From NCBI RefSeq assembly GCF_014647375.1, contig NZ_BMPB01000016.1, forward strand, positions 1 through 64,000: DNA of 64,000 nucleotides. The letters run 5' to 3'. Source of the stretch: Parabacteroides faecis (GTDB lineage Bacteria > Bacteroidota > Bacteroidia > Bacteroidales > Tannerellaceae). Within the stretch, counting starts at the first letter, position 1, and each line of letters opens with the position of its first letter. Under the pieces are notes generated by a model that had not been told where the DNA came from, searched no databases, and saw only the letters and a list, made by a program, of their open reading frames with translations. Below, piece by piece: positions 28,457 to 37,682 of this stretch. The position numbers and the translations under genes are program-made.

Positions 28457-31400
28457 ATGGGGATCTGGAGAAAAAATCATAGAATATATAAGCTGATACT
28501 GTTTATCTGCCTGTTTTTTAGTTTGCCGTGTCCGGCTGAAAATATAAAGAACTACAAATTCCATACGTTATCGCCGGAGGGAGGTTTTTATTATGATGGT
28601 GTAAAATCTATCCAGCAAGACAGCGACGGGTTTATTTGGATCGTCATGGAAAATGACCTTTTTCGTTTTGACGGTTACCAGTTCAAAAGGTATTATTCTT
28701 ATTTCAGGATGCTGGATACCTCTGATAAATGGTATTTCAGAGAAGTCGAACTGGATGCGTCCGGACATTTGTTCGTTTCTACCAATAAAGGTCTTTTTAT
28801 TTATGATAAAGTGACCGATTCTTTTAAAAGAATGTTTAAACCCGATGTCAGGAGTCTTAAAACTGATTCGCGAGGGAACCTTTGGTTGTTAAGCGCCAGC
28901 TTAGGGATATTTGATATAGAAAAAAGAACATTTTTTGGAATGGAATCGGAAAAAGGATTGTTGCAAAACGCAGTGGCTTTGTGTGCTGATGGAGATGAGT
29001 TTATTACCGGTACTTCAAATGGTGAAATTTACCGTTTTGAGTATGATAAAACACAATTTGAGCTGCTTAGTACACTTCCGGATAACCAATCTATCATTCA
29101 ATTGAAGAAATTTAAAGACGAGTTGTGGGTGCTTACCGAAAGTTATGGATTGTATAAACTGAATTACAAAACATTGTCTATAACCAACCATTACAGTTTT
29201 TTTTGTACGTTGAATAATGAATTTGTTCCAGCTAAAACATTATATGTCGATAAAAACGGATATGTCTGGATTGGTACACAACGGGGTTTGTATATCATGA
29301 ATCCGGAGAGTGAAGAGTATACCCATTTTACGAATTCAAAATCAGATATTTTTACATTGCCCAGCAACTCCGTCTGGACGATAAAAGAAGATGCCCAAAA
29401 AAATGTCTGGATAGGTACTTATTCCGGTGGTTTATGCTATCTTAATTTCCAGGAAACCTCGCGGTTCCGGACTTTTACTCCCCGCGAGAATGGCTTGAAC
29501 CATAAAGTTGTAAGTGGTTTTGCCGAGAATGACGATTTTTTATGGATTGCAACGGAAGGAGGAGGTATTAACCGGATGGATAAGAAAACCGGGGAGTTTA
29601 AATATTATACTCATAATCCCTTGATGAATAGTCTTACTTATGACAATGTTAAGTCGTTGGTAATTGATCCGAGTCACAATTTGTGGGTGGCTATGTTCCG
29701 GGGTGGGTTGGATTGTTTCTCCCATAATTCTTCGACTTTCAGAAGATTCAATCATAAATATCGCTCTGATAACAGGATGCTGACAAACGATTTGAGAAAG
29801 ATTATACTGGAGGCTGATTCCGGTCTGTGGATTAGTTACCAGTCGACGGGCATCTCTTTTTATTCATTTGCATCGGATCGTTTTACCCATTATATGTTGA
29901 AAAGAGATAATAACAATAGCAGTATTTCTGACCTTTGCAGGGGAGAAAATGACGATTTGTGGATTATCAATAATGAGGAACTCTATTATATGGATGTCAG
30001 TAAGAAGGAGTTTAAAAAGATTGTTCCTGATTCGGTTAGTAGCCTCAGAGCGCAGGTATTGTGCCTGGATAAATCGGGAAATGTTTGGGTGGGAACTGTC
30101 GGTAGCGGATTAATAAAATATGATGTAAAGGAGAATCGCTTTTACTCGGTAAACGATATTTTGAGATATGAAGTATCCACTATCTACAGCCTTTGTGCAG
30201 ATGACGAGAATGATCTTTGGATGGGAACGGATAATGGTTTATTCAAATACAATATAGAGAAAAATACGTTTTTCCGCTTTGATAAAAAAGATGGGATACA
30301 AGGAATTGTCTTTTATCCGAAAGCCTGTATGAAAGGAAAAAACGGAGAGTTGTATTTTGGTGGTACCAATGGTTTTACTATTGTCAATCCAAAGGAAGTA
30401 TTGCTCAGCGAATTTAAACCTACTGCTATTATTACTGATTTTTATATAGATAATGAGATTGTCAAACCGGACTCAACAGGGTCTCCTTTGCATCAGTCTA
30501 TATCTACAACCAAAGAGATCGCGTTGGATTATAATCAGATCAATTTTGGTTTTAAAATATCTTCTAATAATTATCTTATCCCTGAGAAAAACCGGTTTAA
30601 ATACCGGTTGGTCGGATATGATAACCGTTGGATCGAGATCGATGCGACTAATCGTATCATATCCTATGCTAAAGTACCTTCCGGAACTTATACTTTAGAG
30701 GTGATGGCATCCAATAATGATGGTGTTTGGAATGAAGTACCGACGACGATACAGATCAGAAGGTTACCTGCTCCCTGGTTCAGTTGGTGGGCCTATACAA
30801 TTTATGGGTTGCTGTTTTTGGGGCTGGTCTGTACAATCATGCATTATTACAATCATCAGAAGAAACTGAAACTGGAACTTTATATGGAATCTCTGGAAAT
30901 GCAACGGAAGGAGGAGAATCATCAGGCTCAATTGCGTTTCTTTACGAATATCTCCCATGACTTCCGTACCCCATTGTCACTGATTATGGCGGCAGTCGAG
31001 CATATGCAGCAACAATACGGGAACAATCATTATATCCAATTGCTGAATAGTAATGCCCGCCGGTTGCTAAATCTGGTCAATGAACTGATGGATTTCAGGA
31101 CGGTGGAGAATGGCAAAATGAAATTGAAGGTACAATCTTCAAATATTAACAGCTTTGTAAAGGAGATAGCTTCCGACTTTCAGGAATATGCTTTGCAGAA
31201 AGAGATAAATTATACAATTTCTTGCGATCCGTCTTTATCCGATCCTGTTTATTTCGACGAGCAGGTTATGGAGAAGGTAATAATGAACCTCTTGAATAAT
31301 GCTTTTAAATATACGGGGAACGGAGGACATATCATTATTGAGACACGCTTGGATGAGAAACCTTTTCATTCGGATTTCCAGAATAATTACAGAATACAGC

Positions 31401-32545
31401 GTAATCCGAATTTAAACCGGACTTTCAGCATTTTAGTAAAAGATACAGGGGTCGGTATATCTGCAGAATCTATTGCTCAGGTGTTTGAGCGTTTCTATAA
31501 AGTCGACTCAAATGATACGGAAGCCCATATCGGATCAGGGATCGGACTGGCTTTGGTAAAGAGTTTGGTACTACTTCATAAAGGAGCGGTTTCTATTTAT
31601 AGCGAAAGAAATGAAGGAACGGAAATGCTTGTACAGTTTCCTTTGGATAAGGATTTGTATGATATGACGGAACTGTCTGAAAGTGAAGTTCCAATGCGAC
31701 ATATGATATCATATGTCGTTGAACCGGATGTCCGGTTCAACGAGTATGACGATAAGCAGGAATCTTTGTTGTTGAGAGTACAGAAGCGTATACTTTTAGT
31801 CGAAGATAATACAGACTTGCGCGGTTTAATAGCAGAATATCTTCGTTCTTCTTTTGATGTTGTTGAGGCAGGAGACGGAGGTGAGGCGGCTGATCTGATG
31901 GAAAAAATAGAGATAGATCTTATTATCAGTGATATAATGATGCCGGTAAAGAACGGAATCACCCTGTGTAGGGAGGTGAAAGAGAATATAAACTTTTCTC
32001 ATATCCCATTTGTCATGTTAACAGCTAAAAGTGGATTGGAGAACCAGTTGGAAGGATTGGATTCCGGAGCTGATGCTTATTTTGAAAAACCGCTCGATTT
32101 TGGGCTTTTGAAACTTACTGTACAGAATATATTCAAGCAACAACAGAAATTGAAAGAACATTATGCCCGAAATTATTTTGTTGATAGCCGGGAACTGGCT
32201 GCAAACCAGCAGGACAATAAGTTTATCACCCGTTTGATCGAAATTATCGAGAGTCGGATCGACCAACCGGATATGGATGTGAATTATATTGCTTCCGAAT
32301 TGTCTATGAGCCGCAGTAAATTATATGCTAAGGTTAAATCGTTGACGGATAAATCGATCGTGGAGTTTATCAGAAGCTATCGTTTACGGAAAGCTGCGGC
32401 TTTGCTGATAGAAGAAAATTTGTCAATCCGTGACACGATGGAACGGATTGGTATAGAAAGCCAGTCCTATTTTACCCGCATATTTAAAAATGAGTTTGGA
32501 ATGATCCCTACGGCTTTTATTCAGAAAAATAAGAAAAGAGAGTGA
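28457..32545 (+). CDS. Hybrid two-component system regulator (PUL 1)
   Basis: A 1362-residue single-polypeptide sensor and activator. Signal/membrane segment (residues 10-27), periplasmic two-component beta-propeller repeats (about 45-690) and a Y_Y_Y domain (about 700-770), a membrane helix (near 780-800), histidine kinase with ISHDFRTPLSL (His near 834) and ATPase motifs, receiver domain with SDIMMP (Asp near 1159) and KSG, then an AraC-type helix-turn-helix (about 1255-1355). Such proteins bind an oligosaccharide in the periplasm and activate the adjacent PUL. It is the likely regulator of genes 17439-28391; the ligand is probably a lyase product. Confidence 0.95.
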   Translation: MGIWRKNHRIYKLILFICLFFSLPCPAENIKNYKFHTLSPEGGFYYDGVKSIQQDSDGFIWIVMENDLFRFDGYQFKRYYSYFRMLDTSDKWYFREVELDASGHLFVSTNKGLFIYDKVTDSFKRMFKPDVRSLKTDSRGNLWLLSASLGIFDIEKRTFFGMESEKGLLQNAVALCADGDEFITGTSNGEIYRFEYDKTQFELLSTLPDNQSIIQLKKFKDELWVLTESYGLYKLNYKTLSITNHYSFFCTLNNEFVPAKTLYVDKNGYVWIGTQRGLYIMNPESEEYTHFTNSKSDIFTLPSNSVWTIKEDAQKNVWIGTYSGGLCYLNFQETSRFRTFTPRENGLNHKVVSGFAENDDFLWIATEGGGINRMDKKTGEFKYYTHNPLMNSLTYDNVKSLVIDPSHNLWVAMFRGGLDCFSHNSSTFRRFNHKYRSDNRMLTNDLRKIILEADSGLWISYQSTGISFYSFASDRFTHYMLKRDNNNSSISDLCRGENDDLWIINNEELYYMDVSKKEFKKIVPDSVSSLRAQVLCLDKSGNVWVGTVGSGLIKYDVKENRFYSVNDILRYEVSTIYSLCADDENDLWMGTDNGLFKYNIEKNTFFRFDKKDGIQGIVFYPKACMKGKNGELYFGGTNGFTIVNPKEVLLSEFKPTAIITDFYIDNEIVKPDSTGSPLHQSISTTKEIALDYNQINFGFKISSNNYLIPEKNRFKYRLVGYDNRWIEIDATNRIISYAKVPSGTYTLEVMASNNDGVWNEVPTTIQIRRLPAPWFSWWAYTIYGLLFLGLVCTIMHYYNHQKKLKLELYMESLEMQRKEENHQAQLRFFTNISHDFRTPLSLIMAAVEHMQQQYGNNHYIQLLNSNARRLLNLVNELMDFRTVENGKMKLKVQSSNINSFVKEIASDFQEYALQKEINYTISCDPSLSDPVYFDEQVMEKVIMNLLNNAFKYTGNGGHIIIETRLDEKPFHSDFQNNYRIQRNPNLNRTFSILVKDTGVGISAESIAQVFERFYKVDSNDTEAHIGSGIGLALVKSLVLLHKGAVSIYSERNEGTEMLVQFPLDKDLYDMTELSESEVPMRHMISYVVEPDVRFNEYDDKQESLLLRVQKRILLVEDNTDLRGLIAEYLRSSFDVVEAGDGGEAADLMEKIEIDLIISDIMMPVKNGITLCREVKENINFSHIPFVMLTAKSGLENQLEGLDSGADAYFEKPLDFGLLKLTVQNIFKQQQKLKEHYARNYFVDSRELAANQQDNKFITRLIEIIESRIDQPDMDVNYIASELSMSRSKLYAKVKSLTDKSIVEFIRSYRLRKAAALLIEENLSIRDTMERIGIESQSYFTRIFKNEFGMIPTAFIQKNKKRE

Positions 32546-32598
32546 GAGCCTCTTTGAGCAATAGTGACTTTTGGGGAACTCTGATTGTGAAAAGCAAT

Positions 32599-32636
32599 GC
32601 CGGTTCACAGAAAGTATACTTTTCTGATAAACCGGC
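32599..32636. terminator. Convergent terminator (HTCS / phoU)
   Basis: GCCGGTT (32599-32605) pairs with AACCGGC (32630-32636), and AAAGTATACTTT lies inside as a second palindrome. It sits between the converging HTCS and phoU genes and probably serves both, though T runs are short. Confidence 0.55.
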
Positions 32637-32657
32637 GATTTATAGTGGGAGTAAATA

Positions 32658-33332
32658 TTAATTCTCTGTCTTTCCGATATGCTTCATCACCTTGGCATCC
32701 AGATAGAAGATCAGTTCTTCGGCTATGTTGGTACAATGGTCGCCGAAACGTTCCATCTTGCGGATGACTCCTGCCATATACAGACCTACCAGGGCACTTC
32801 CGGGATGCTTTTCGATATAGTCGGCAATGATTTTGGTTGAGTTATGGTTGATTTCGTCGATGAGGTTGTCTTTTAAAAAGATACGCGATGCAATTTCCGA
32901 ACTTTCTTTTTCGAAAGCTTCCTGGCTGAGGGTGAGCATACTTAATAATTCATGTAACATTTCCTCTACCCGGGTTTCTTTGATCAATTGCGGGTCGACG
33001 GGAGCACCTTCCGGCAGATTACCTGCAAAACGTGCGATACTTTCAGCAAAGTCACCCAGGCGTTCCAGGTTTGTGTTGATCTTGTACATGGCAAGGACAA
33101 AGCGCAGATCGACGGCAACCGGAGCATACAGGGCAATGATATCTTCGCAATCGCTGTCTATCTTCAATTCAAAAGCATTTACACGGCGTTCGCGACTGAT
33201 CACTTTATAAGCCAGTTCCTTGTCTCCGGTAAGCATTGCTTCCCCTGCATTATATAACTGTTGGTGGACCAAAGCCCACATTTCGCTGATACTGTTTTTT
33301 AAGGAGGCAATCTCCTGATCTATTACTTTCAT
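32658..33332 (-). CDS. phoU: Phosphate signalling/transport regulator PhoU
   Basis: A 224-residue cytoplasmic all-helical protein with the two PhoU repeats. Metal-binding-type acidic motifs are visible in each: EDIIALYAPVAVDLRFVLAMYKINTNLERLGDFAESIA and RKMERFGDHCTNIAEELIFYL contain the E/DxxxD core. PhoU damps Pst uptake and Pho kinase signalling. It is the last gene of the pstC-pstA-pstB-phoU cluster. Confidence 0.95.
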   Translation of the reverse strand: MKVIDQEIASLKNSISEMWALVHQQLYNAGEAMLTGDKELAYKVISRERRVNAFELKIDSDCEDIIALYAPVAVDLRFVLAMYKINTNLERLGDFAESIARFAGNLPEGAPVDPQLIKETRVEEMLHELLSMLTLSQEAFEKESSEIASRIFLKDNLIDEINHNSTKIIADYIEKHPGSALVGLYMAGVIRKMERFGDHCTNIAEELIFYLDAKVMKHIGKTEN

Positions 33333-33366
33333 ATGTAATTATCGATTTTCAATTATCAATTTTCAA

Positions 33367-34119
33367 TTACCCGAATCGTCCCGTAATATAATTCTGAGTC
33401 GATTCTTTCTCCGGATTCGTGAATATCTTTCGCGTATTGTCGAACTCAATCAACTCTCCCAGATAAAAATACCCCGTCTTGTCGCTGACACGTGCAGCCT
33501 GCTGCATATTATGGGTAACGATGACGATCGTATATTCATTTTTAAGCTCATGTATCAGTTCCTCTATCTTGCTTGTCGATATCGGGTCCAGTGCAGAAGT
33601 CGGCTCATCCATCAGAAGAATAGAAGGTGATATCGCCAATGCACGGGCGATACACAAACGCTGCTGTTGTCCGCCGGACAAGGCAAAAGCCGATTCTTTC
33701 AGTTTATCTTTTACTTCGTCCCAGAGAACGACCTGTTTAAGCGTCTTGACAACAGTTTCTTCGATATAGCCATTGTCTTTTACCCCGTTTACCCGGAGTC
33801 CGTACGCTACGTTTTCAAAGATTGTTTTCGGGAAAGGATTCGGTTTCTGGAATACCATACCCACATTTTTACGGAGCTGGTCCACCTTTTCCCCTTTTCC
33901 GTAAATATCCCTTCCGTCGATCCCGATTTTTCCGTCCATATGCGTATCGGGTATCAGATCGTTCATTCGGTTGAACAAGCGTAAGAAGGTGGATTTACCG
34001 CAACCGGAAGGACCGATGAAAGCGACCGAGGTGTTTGCTTCAATCTGCATCGAGATATTCTTTAAGGCATGGAAATCGCCATAATAGAAATCTACGTTTT
34101 GAGCATCAATCTTTATCAT
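33367..34119 (-). CDS. pstB: Phosphate ABC transporter ATPase PstB
   Basis: A 250-residue ATPase of the high-affinity phosphate importer. Walker [10 protein letters not shown], signature [14 protein letters not shown], Walker [13 protein letters not shown] and H-loop [13 protein letters not shown] are complete. PstB-specific features include [15 protein letters not shown]. The gap to phoU holds an AATTTTCAATTA-type intergenic repeat. Confidence 0.97.
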   Translation of the reverse strand: MIKIDAQNVDFYYGDFHALKNISMQIEANTSVAFIGPSGCGKSTFLRLFNRMNDLIPDTHMDGKIGIDGRDIYGKGEKVDQLRKNVGMVFQKPNPFPKTIFENVAYGLRVNGVKDNGYIEETVVKTLKQVVLWDEVKDKLKESAFALSGGQQQRLCIARALAISPSILLMDEPTSALDPISTSKIEELIHELKNEYTIVIVTHNMQQAARVSDKTGYFYLGELIEFDNTRKIFTNPEKESTQNYITGRFG

Positions 34120-34146
34120 ATTATTATTGTTTTATTCTTTCTGTTG

Positions 34147-35034
34147 TTAGTTCATTTTTACTTTTTTGGCAAAATAACTTCTTAGTGCATTGGCCAGTAA
34201 GTTTACAACCAGTACGATGGCGATCAGGACCAGCGCCGTTCCGTATGCCATTCCGCGTGAAGCCTCGATATCTGTTCCGCTGGTGGATATTACATACAAA
34301 TGGTATGGTAAAGCCATACACTGGTCGAAGATACTTCCCGGTAATTGCGGGAGGAAGTAAGCAGCAACGGTGAAAAGGATGGGGGCTGTTTCTCCGGATA
34401 CGCGTCCGATCGACAGGATCAGTCCGGTAATGATATTCGGGAAAGCCATCGGTAATACGACACGGCCTATAGTTTGCAGTTTGGTTGCTCCCAGTGCCAG
34501 GCTGCCGTGGCGGAAAGAATCATCGATACTTTTCAGGGCTTCTTCCGTCGTGCGAATGATCAACGGTAGAGACATCAATGCCAGAGTGAACGAGCCGGCG
34601 ATAATAGAATCTCCCCATCCCAGCGTGATCACGAACAGTGACATACCGAATAACCCGAAAACAACGGATGGTACACCGCTCAGGTTGTTGGTCATGATCC
34701 GGATGAAACGGATGATCTTTCCGTTTGTAGCATATTCATTCATATAAATCCCGCTCATGATCCCGATAGGGAAACTGATCAGGCTGCTGCCTAATACGAG
34801 ATAAAGTGTTCCGACGATAGCCGGGAAAATACCTCCGGCAGTCATCCCTTCGGCAGGAGCTTTCGTAAGGAAATCCCAACTGATTACTTTTCCTCCCTGG
34901 ATAATGATAAAACCGAGGATAAAGAAGAGTATGACTACGACCAGATAACTGAGAAGAGTGAATATACCGAACGCAACTTTCTGTGAAGTCCGTTTCTTTG
35001 TGTCGACGTTGCCTAATTTTTGAACAGGTGCCAT
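34147..35034 (-). CDS. pstA: Phosphate ABC transporter permease PstA
   Basis: A 295-residue inner-membrane permease with about six helices. The EAA-type coupling segment, TEEALKSIDDSFRHGSLALGATKLQTI, contacts PstB. The loop GVPSVVFGLFGMSLF is typical of the PstA/PstC family. It lies 7 bases downstream of pstC and 27 bases upstream of pstB, so all belong to one operon. Confidence 0.95.
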   Translation of the reverse strand: MAPVQKLGNVDTKKRTSQKVAFGIFTLLSYLVVVILFFILGFIIIQGGKVISWDFLTKAPAEGMTAGGIFPAIVGTLYLVLGSSLISFPIGIMSGIYMNEYATNGKIIRFIRIMTNNLSGVPSVVFGLFGMSLFVITLGWGDSIIAGSFTLALMSLPLIIRTTEEALKSIDDSFRHGSLALGATKLQTIGRVVLPMAFPNIITGLILSIGRVSGETAPILFTVAAYFLPQLPGSIFDQCMALPYHLYVISTSGTDIEASRGMAYGTALVLIAIVLVVNLLANALRSYFAKKVKMN

Positions 35035-35041
35035 AGCTTAA

Positions 35042-36229
35042 TCACATTTTTCTTTTGGATGAGATATATTCTACTGAAATACTTAACAGCAGCGTGATAA
35101 TAAATAATACTGCCCCTAACAGGAACAATGCCTGGTAATGGGCTCCCCCGGCAGGTGCTTCACCCAGTTCTGCTGCGATGGTTGCCGGAATGGTTCGTAC
35201 CGGCTCAAAGAAAGAAGTCGGTATAACGGCCGCATTACCTGTCACCATTAAAACGGCCATTGTCTCTCCGATAGCCCGTCCGATACCCAGGACGATCGCC
35301 GATGTGATACCGGATATGGAATAGGGGATAATCACTTTATAAATTGTTTGCCATTGAGTAGCTCCCAATGCCAGACTGGCCTCTTTCATTGCCCGGGGAG
35401 TCGTGCGCATGGCATCTTCTGCAACTGTGATAATGGTCGGTAATGCCATGATAGCCAATACGACGCTACCGGCAAAGGCTGTCTCTCCGACCGGAAGGTT
35501 CAATCCTTTCTGTATGAGCGGAACGATTACGACCAGACCAAAGAAACCATATACAACGGAAGGAATACCAGCCAGAAGCTCAATAACCGGTTTCAGTATT
35601 TCACGGGTTCGCTTATTGGCTATTTCCGCCAGATAGATGGCGACTGCCACACCGAATGGAAGTGAAAGGACGATTGCTCCGATGCTGACCAGCAATGTTC
35701 CCAGCAATAAAGGAATAAGTCCGAAGATGGGAGCAGGTGCGGAAGTCGGATACCATTTAGTCCCGGCGAAGAAATCGGATAGTGATATTTTCTCTTCAGG
35801 AAGAACAGTCCCCTGGAAATTTTGTGCCAGATATTGCTGGGGGAAGAATGCAATGATTCCCGGCTCTTTTCCGACCAGTTCGCTGATTTTTTCCGGGACA
35901 TACTGGAACTCATCTCCCAATTCTTCTTCACTGTAGTATTGTGTCAGGTCGGAAAAGCGAAAGACCAGGATCTCTTCATCTTTGCCGTTCACCTCTTTCC
36001 AGTTGGTTATTTTGGCATCGAAAATATCCATGATCGTTTCCGGAGACAGATGGCTTACATCATTACTCTTATTCACAGCGAGTACATACCCTTCTTCCAC
36101 AACCGGACTGCTAAAAAGGCCGGAAGCCTCTTTAAAAAGGAAAAAGACAATCAGCAGGATCGTGAAACTGGTTACACTTCCGCTGATCAATAGTCCTCCT
36201 TCGACAATTTTTTCAAAAAACTTTCTCAC
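35042..36229 (-). CDS. pstC: Phosphate ABC transporter permease PstC with PstS-like insertion
   Basis: A 395-residue permease, longer than the usual 310-320. The normal core runs from about residue 150 to the end, with GIPSVVYGFFGLVV and the coupling loop KEASLALGATQWQTIYKV. Between the first membrane helix (20-34) and that core lies about 105 extra residues (44-147). These read like part of a phosphate-binding protein: AVNKSNDVSHLSPETIMDIF, then AKITNWKEVNG, then EPGIIAFF. The SGT phosphate-binding motif of true PstS is missing. No pstS gene is next to this operon, which is unusual. Confidence 0.93.
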   Translation of the reverse strand: MRKFFEKIVEGGLLISGSVTSFTILLIVFFLFKEASGLFSSPVVEEGYVLAVNKSNDVSHLSPETIMDIFDAKITNWKEVNGKDEEILVFRFSDLTQYYSEEELGDEFQYVPEKISELVGKEPGIIAFFPQQYLAQNFQGTVLPEEKISLSDFFAGTKWYPTSAPAPIFGLIPLLLGTLLVSIGAIVLSLPFGVAVAIYLAEIANKRTREILKPVIELLAGIPSVVYGFFGLVVIVPLIQKGLNLPVGETAFAGSVVLAIMALPTIITVAEDAMRTTPRAMKEASLALGATQWQTIYKVIIPYSISGITSAIVLGIGRAIGETMAVLMVTGNAAVIPTSFFEPVRTIPATIAAELGEAPAGGAHYQALFLLGAVLFIITLLLSISVEYISSKRKM

Positions 36230-36254
36230 GTCATTTACCTCTTTGTTCTGAGTG

Positions 36255-36289
36255 CAAAGTAAGGTAACATGTATTAAGAACAGGTTAAG
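36255..36289 (-). promoter_or_regulatory. Candidate Pho-regulated promoter of pstC
   Basis: Minus strand: a near-consensus -7 motif TTACTTTG (36262-36255). Upstream, the pentamer CTTAA occurs twice with an 11-base period (36289-36285 and 36278-36274), like the direct-repeat layout of Pho boxes. The -33 position has no TTTG, as expected for an activator-dependent promoter. Assignment is by position and layout only. Confidence 0.3.
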
Positions 36290-36430
36290 ACGCTTTGAAG
36301 TAAATGTTACATTGATATTTCAAAAATGTTACACGGACTGACAGGTATTAATCGTAAGCCTTTTTATGTTGTAAATTCAAGTATCTTACCTTTTTTGGAT
36401 GGTTATGTCGAATTTTAGAATATAAACCAG

Positions 36431-36438
36431 TATATTTG
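36431..36438 (+). promoter_or_regulatory. -7 element of the GH88-kduD operon
   Basis: TATATTTG is a perfect TAnnTTTG motif 36 bases before the GH88 ATG. No clear -33 element occurs at 19-21 bases upstream, suggesting activation by a regulator. Confidence 0.5.
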
Positions 36439-36473
36439 CCACAAACTTAAAAACTTAATAACCTATTTTTATC

Positions 36474-37676
36474 ATGAACAAATTTCTTTCGTACGGAGTG
36501 TTTGCGTTCACAGTGCTATTGGCTTCTTGTGATTCACAACCCAAACAGGAACCTATTGCTGATGTTATTGACCGCGGTCTGAAGGCTTCGACCGAACAAG
36601 CTCTTTTAATGGCAAAAGACCTGGAAAACCAGGAAGGTCGTCTGCCTAAAGCGATCAACAAAGAAGGCACGTTGGAAACAAGCGACTATAGCTGGTGGTG
36701 TAGCGGCTTTTTCCCTGGTGAATTATGGTATCTGTATGAAAACAATCCGACTCCGGAATTAAAGAAATATGCCGAAATGTATACCGACCGTGTGGAAGAA
36801 GTGAAGAATATCACTTACAGCCATGACGTCGGTTTTATGTTGTATTGTAGCTATGGTAACGGATACCGTCTAACCGGAAAACCGGAATATAAGGATGTGA
36901 TGCTGACCGGAGCTAATTCGTTGGCGACTCGTTTCGACGAACGGGTGGGAGCGATCCGTTCCTGGGATTTCAATAAAAAGGTATGGCAGTTCCCGGTTAT
37001 TATCGATAATATGATGAACCTGGAGTTTTTCAGCTGGGCATCCAAAGCATCGGGTGATGACCGTTTTCGCAAAATGGCTATCTCTCATGCAGATAAGACA
37101 ATGAACAACCATTTCCGTGACGATTATAGCTGTTACCATGTAGTCTCTTATGATACGATAACCGGTGTTCCCCATAAAAAACAGACCCATCAGGGAGCTG
37201 CCGACGAGTCTGCATGGGCCCGCGGACAGGCATGGGCTTTGTACGGATTTACTATGATGTATCGTGAAACGGGAAAGCCTGAATATCTGGATCAGGCAAA
37301 ACATATCGCTGCATTTATCATGAACAATCCGAATATGCCGGCTGATAAAGTGCCGTATTGGGATTTTGATGCTCCGGGCATTCCGAATGTTCCGAGAGAT
37401 GCATCCGCCGCCGCTATTATGGCATCTGCCCTGATCGAATTGAGCCAGTTGGATAAGAGTGAAGAGGCCAAAAGTTACCTTGATTTCGCTGAACAACAGG
37501 TGCGTTCGTTGACTACTCCTGAGTATTTGGCAGCTAAAGGTTCCAATTGTAATTTTGCATTGATGCATTCTACCGGTCATTTCCCGGGTAACAGCGAAGT
37601 GGATGTGCCATTGAGCTATGCAGACTATTATTATGTGGAAGCATTGATGCGTTTAAAAAAACTGACAGAAAAATAA
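36474..37676 (+). CDS. GH88 unsaturated glucuronyl hydrolase (lipoprotein)
   Basis: A 400-residue lipoprotein (lipobox LLASC at residue 19) of the GH88 family. It hydrates the 4,5-double bond of unsaturated glucuronides released from glycosaminoglycans or related polymers, liberating the uronate as a keto-acid. The catalytic Asp pair appears as D118 in YSHDVGF and D178 in IIDNMMNLEFF. DESAWARGQAWALYGF is the conserved barrel signature. First gene of an operon with DUF2264, kduI and kduD, which process the released sugar. Confidence 0.92.
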   Translation: MNKFLSYGVFAFTVLLASCDSQPKQEPIADVIDRGLKASTEQALLMAKDLENQEGRLPKAINKEGTLETSDYSWWCSGFFPGELWYLYENNPTPELKKYAEMYTDRVEEVKNITYSHDVGFMLYCSYGNGYRLTGKPEYKDVMLTGANSLATRFDERVGAIRSWDFNKKVWQFPVIIDNMMNLEFFSWASKASGDDRFRKMAISHADKTMNNHFRDDYSCYHVVSYDTITGVPHKKQTHQGAADESAWARGQAWALYGFTMMYRETGKPEYLDQAKHIAAFIMNNPNMPADKVPYWDFDAPGIPNVPRDASAAAIMASALIELSQLDKSEEAKSYLDFAEQQVRSLTTPEYLAAKGSNCNFALMHSTGHFPGNSEVDVPLSYADYYYVEALMRLKKLTEK

Positions 37677-37682
37677 GACTTT

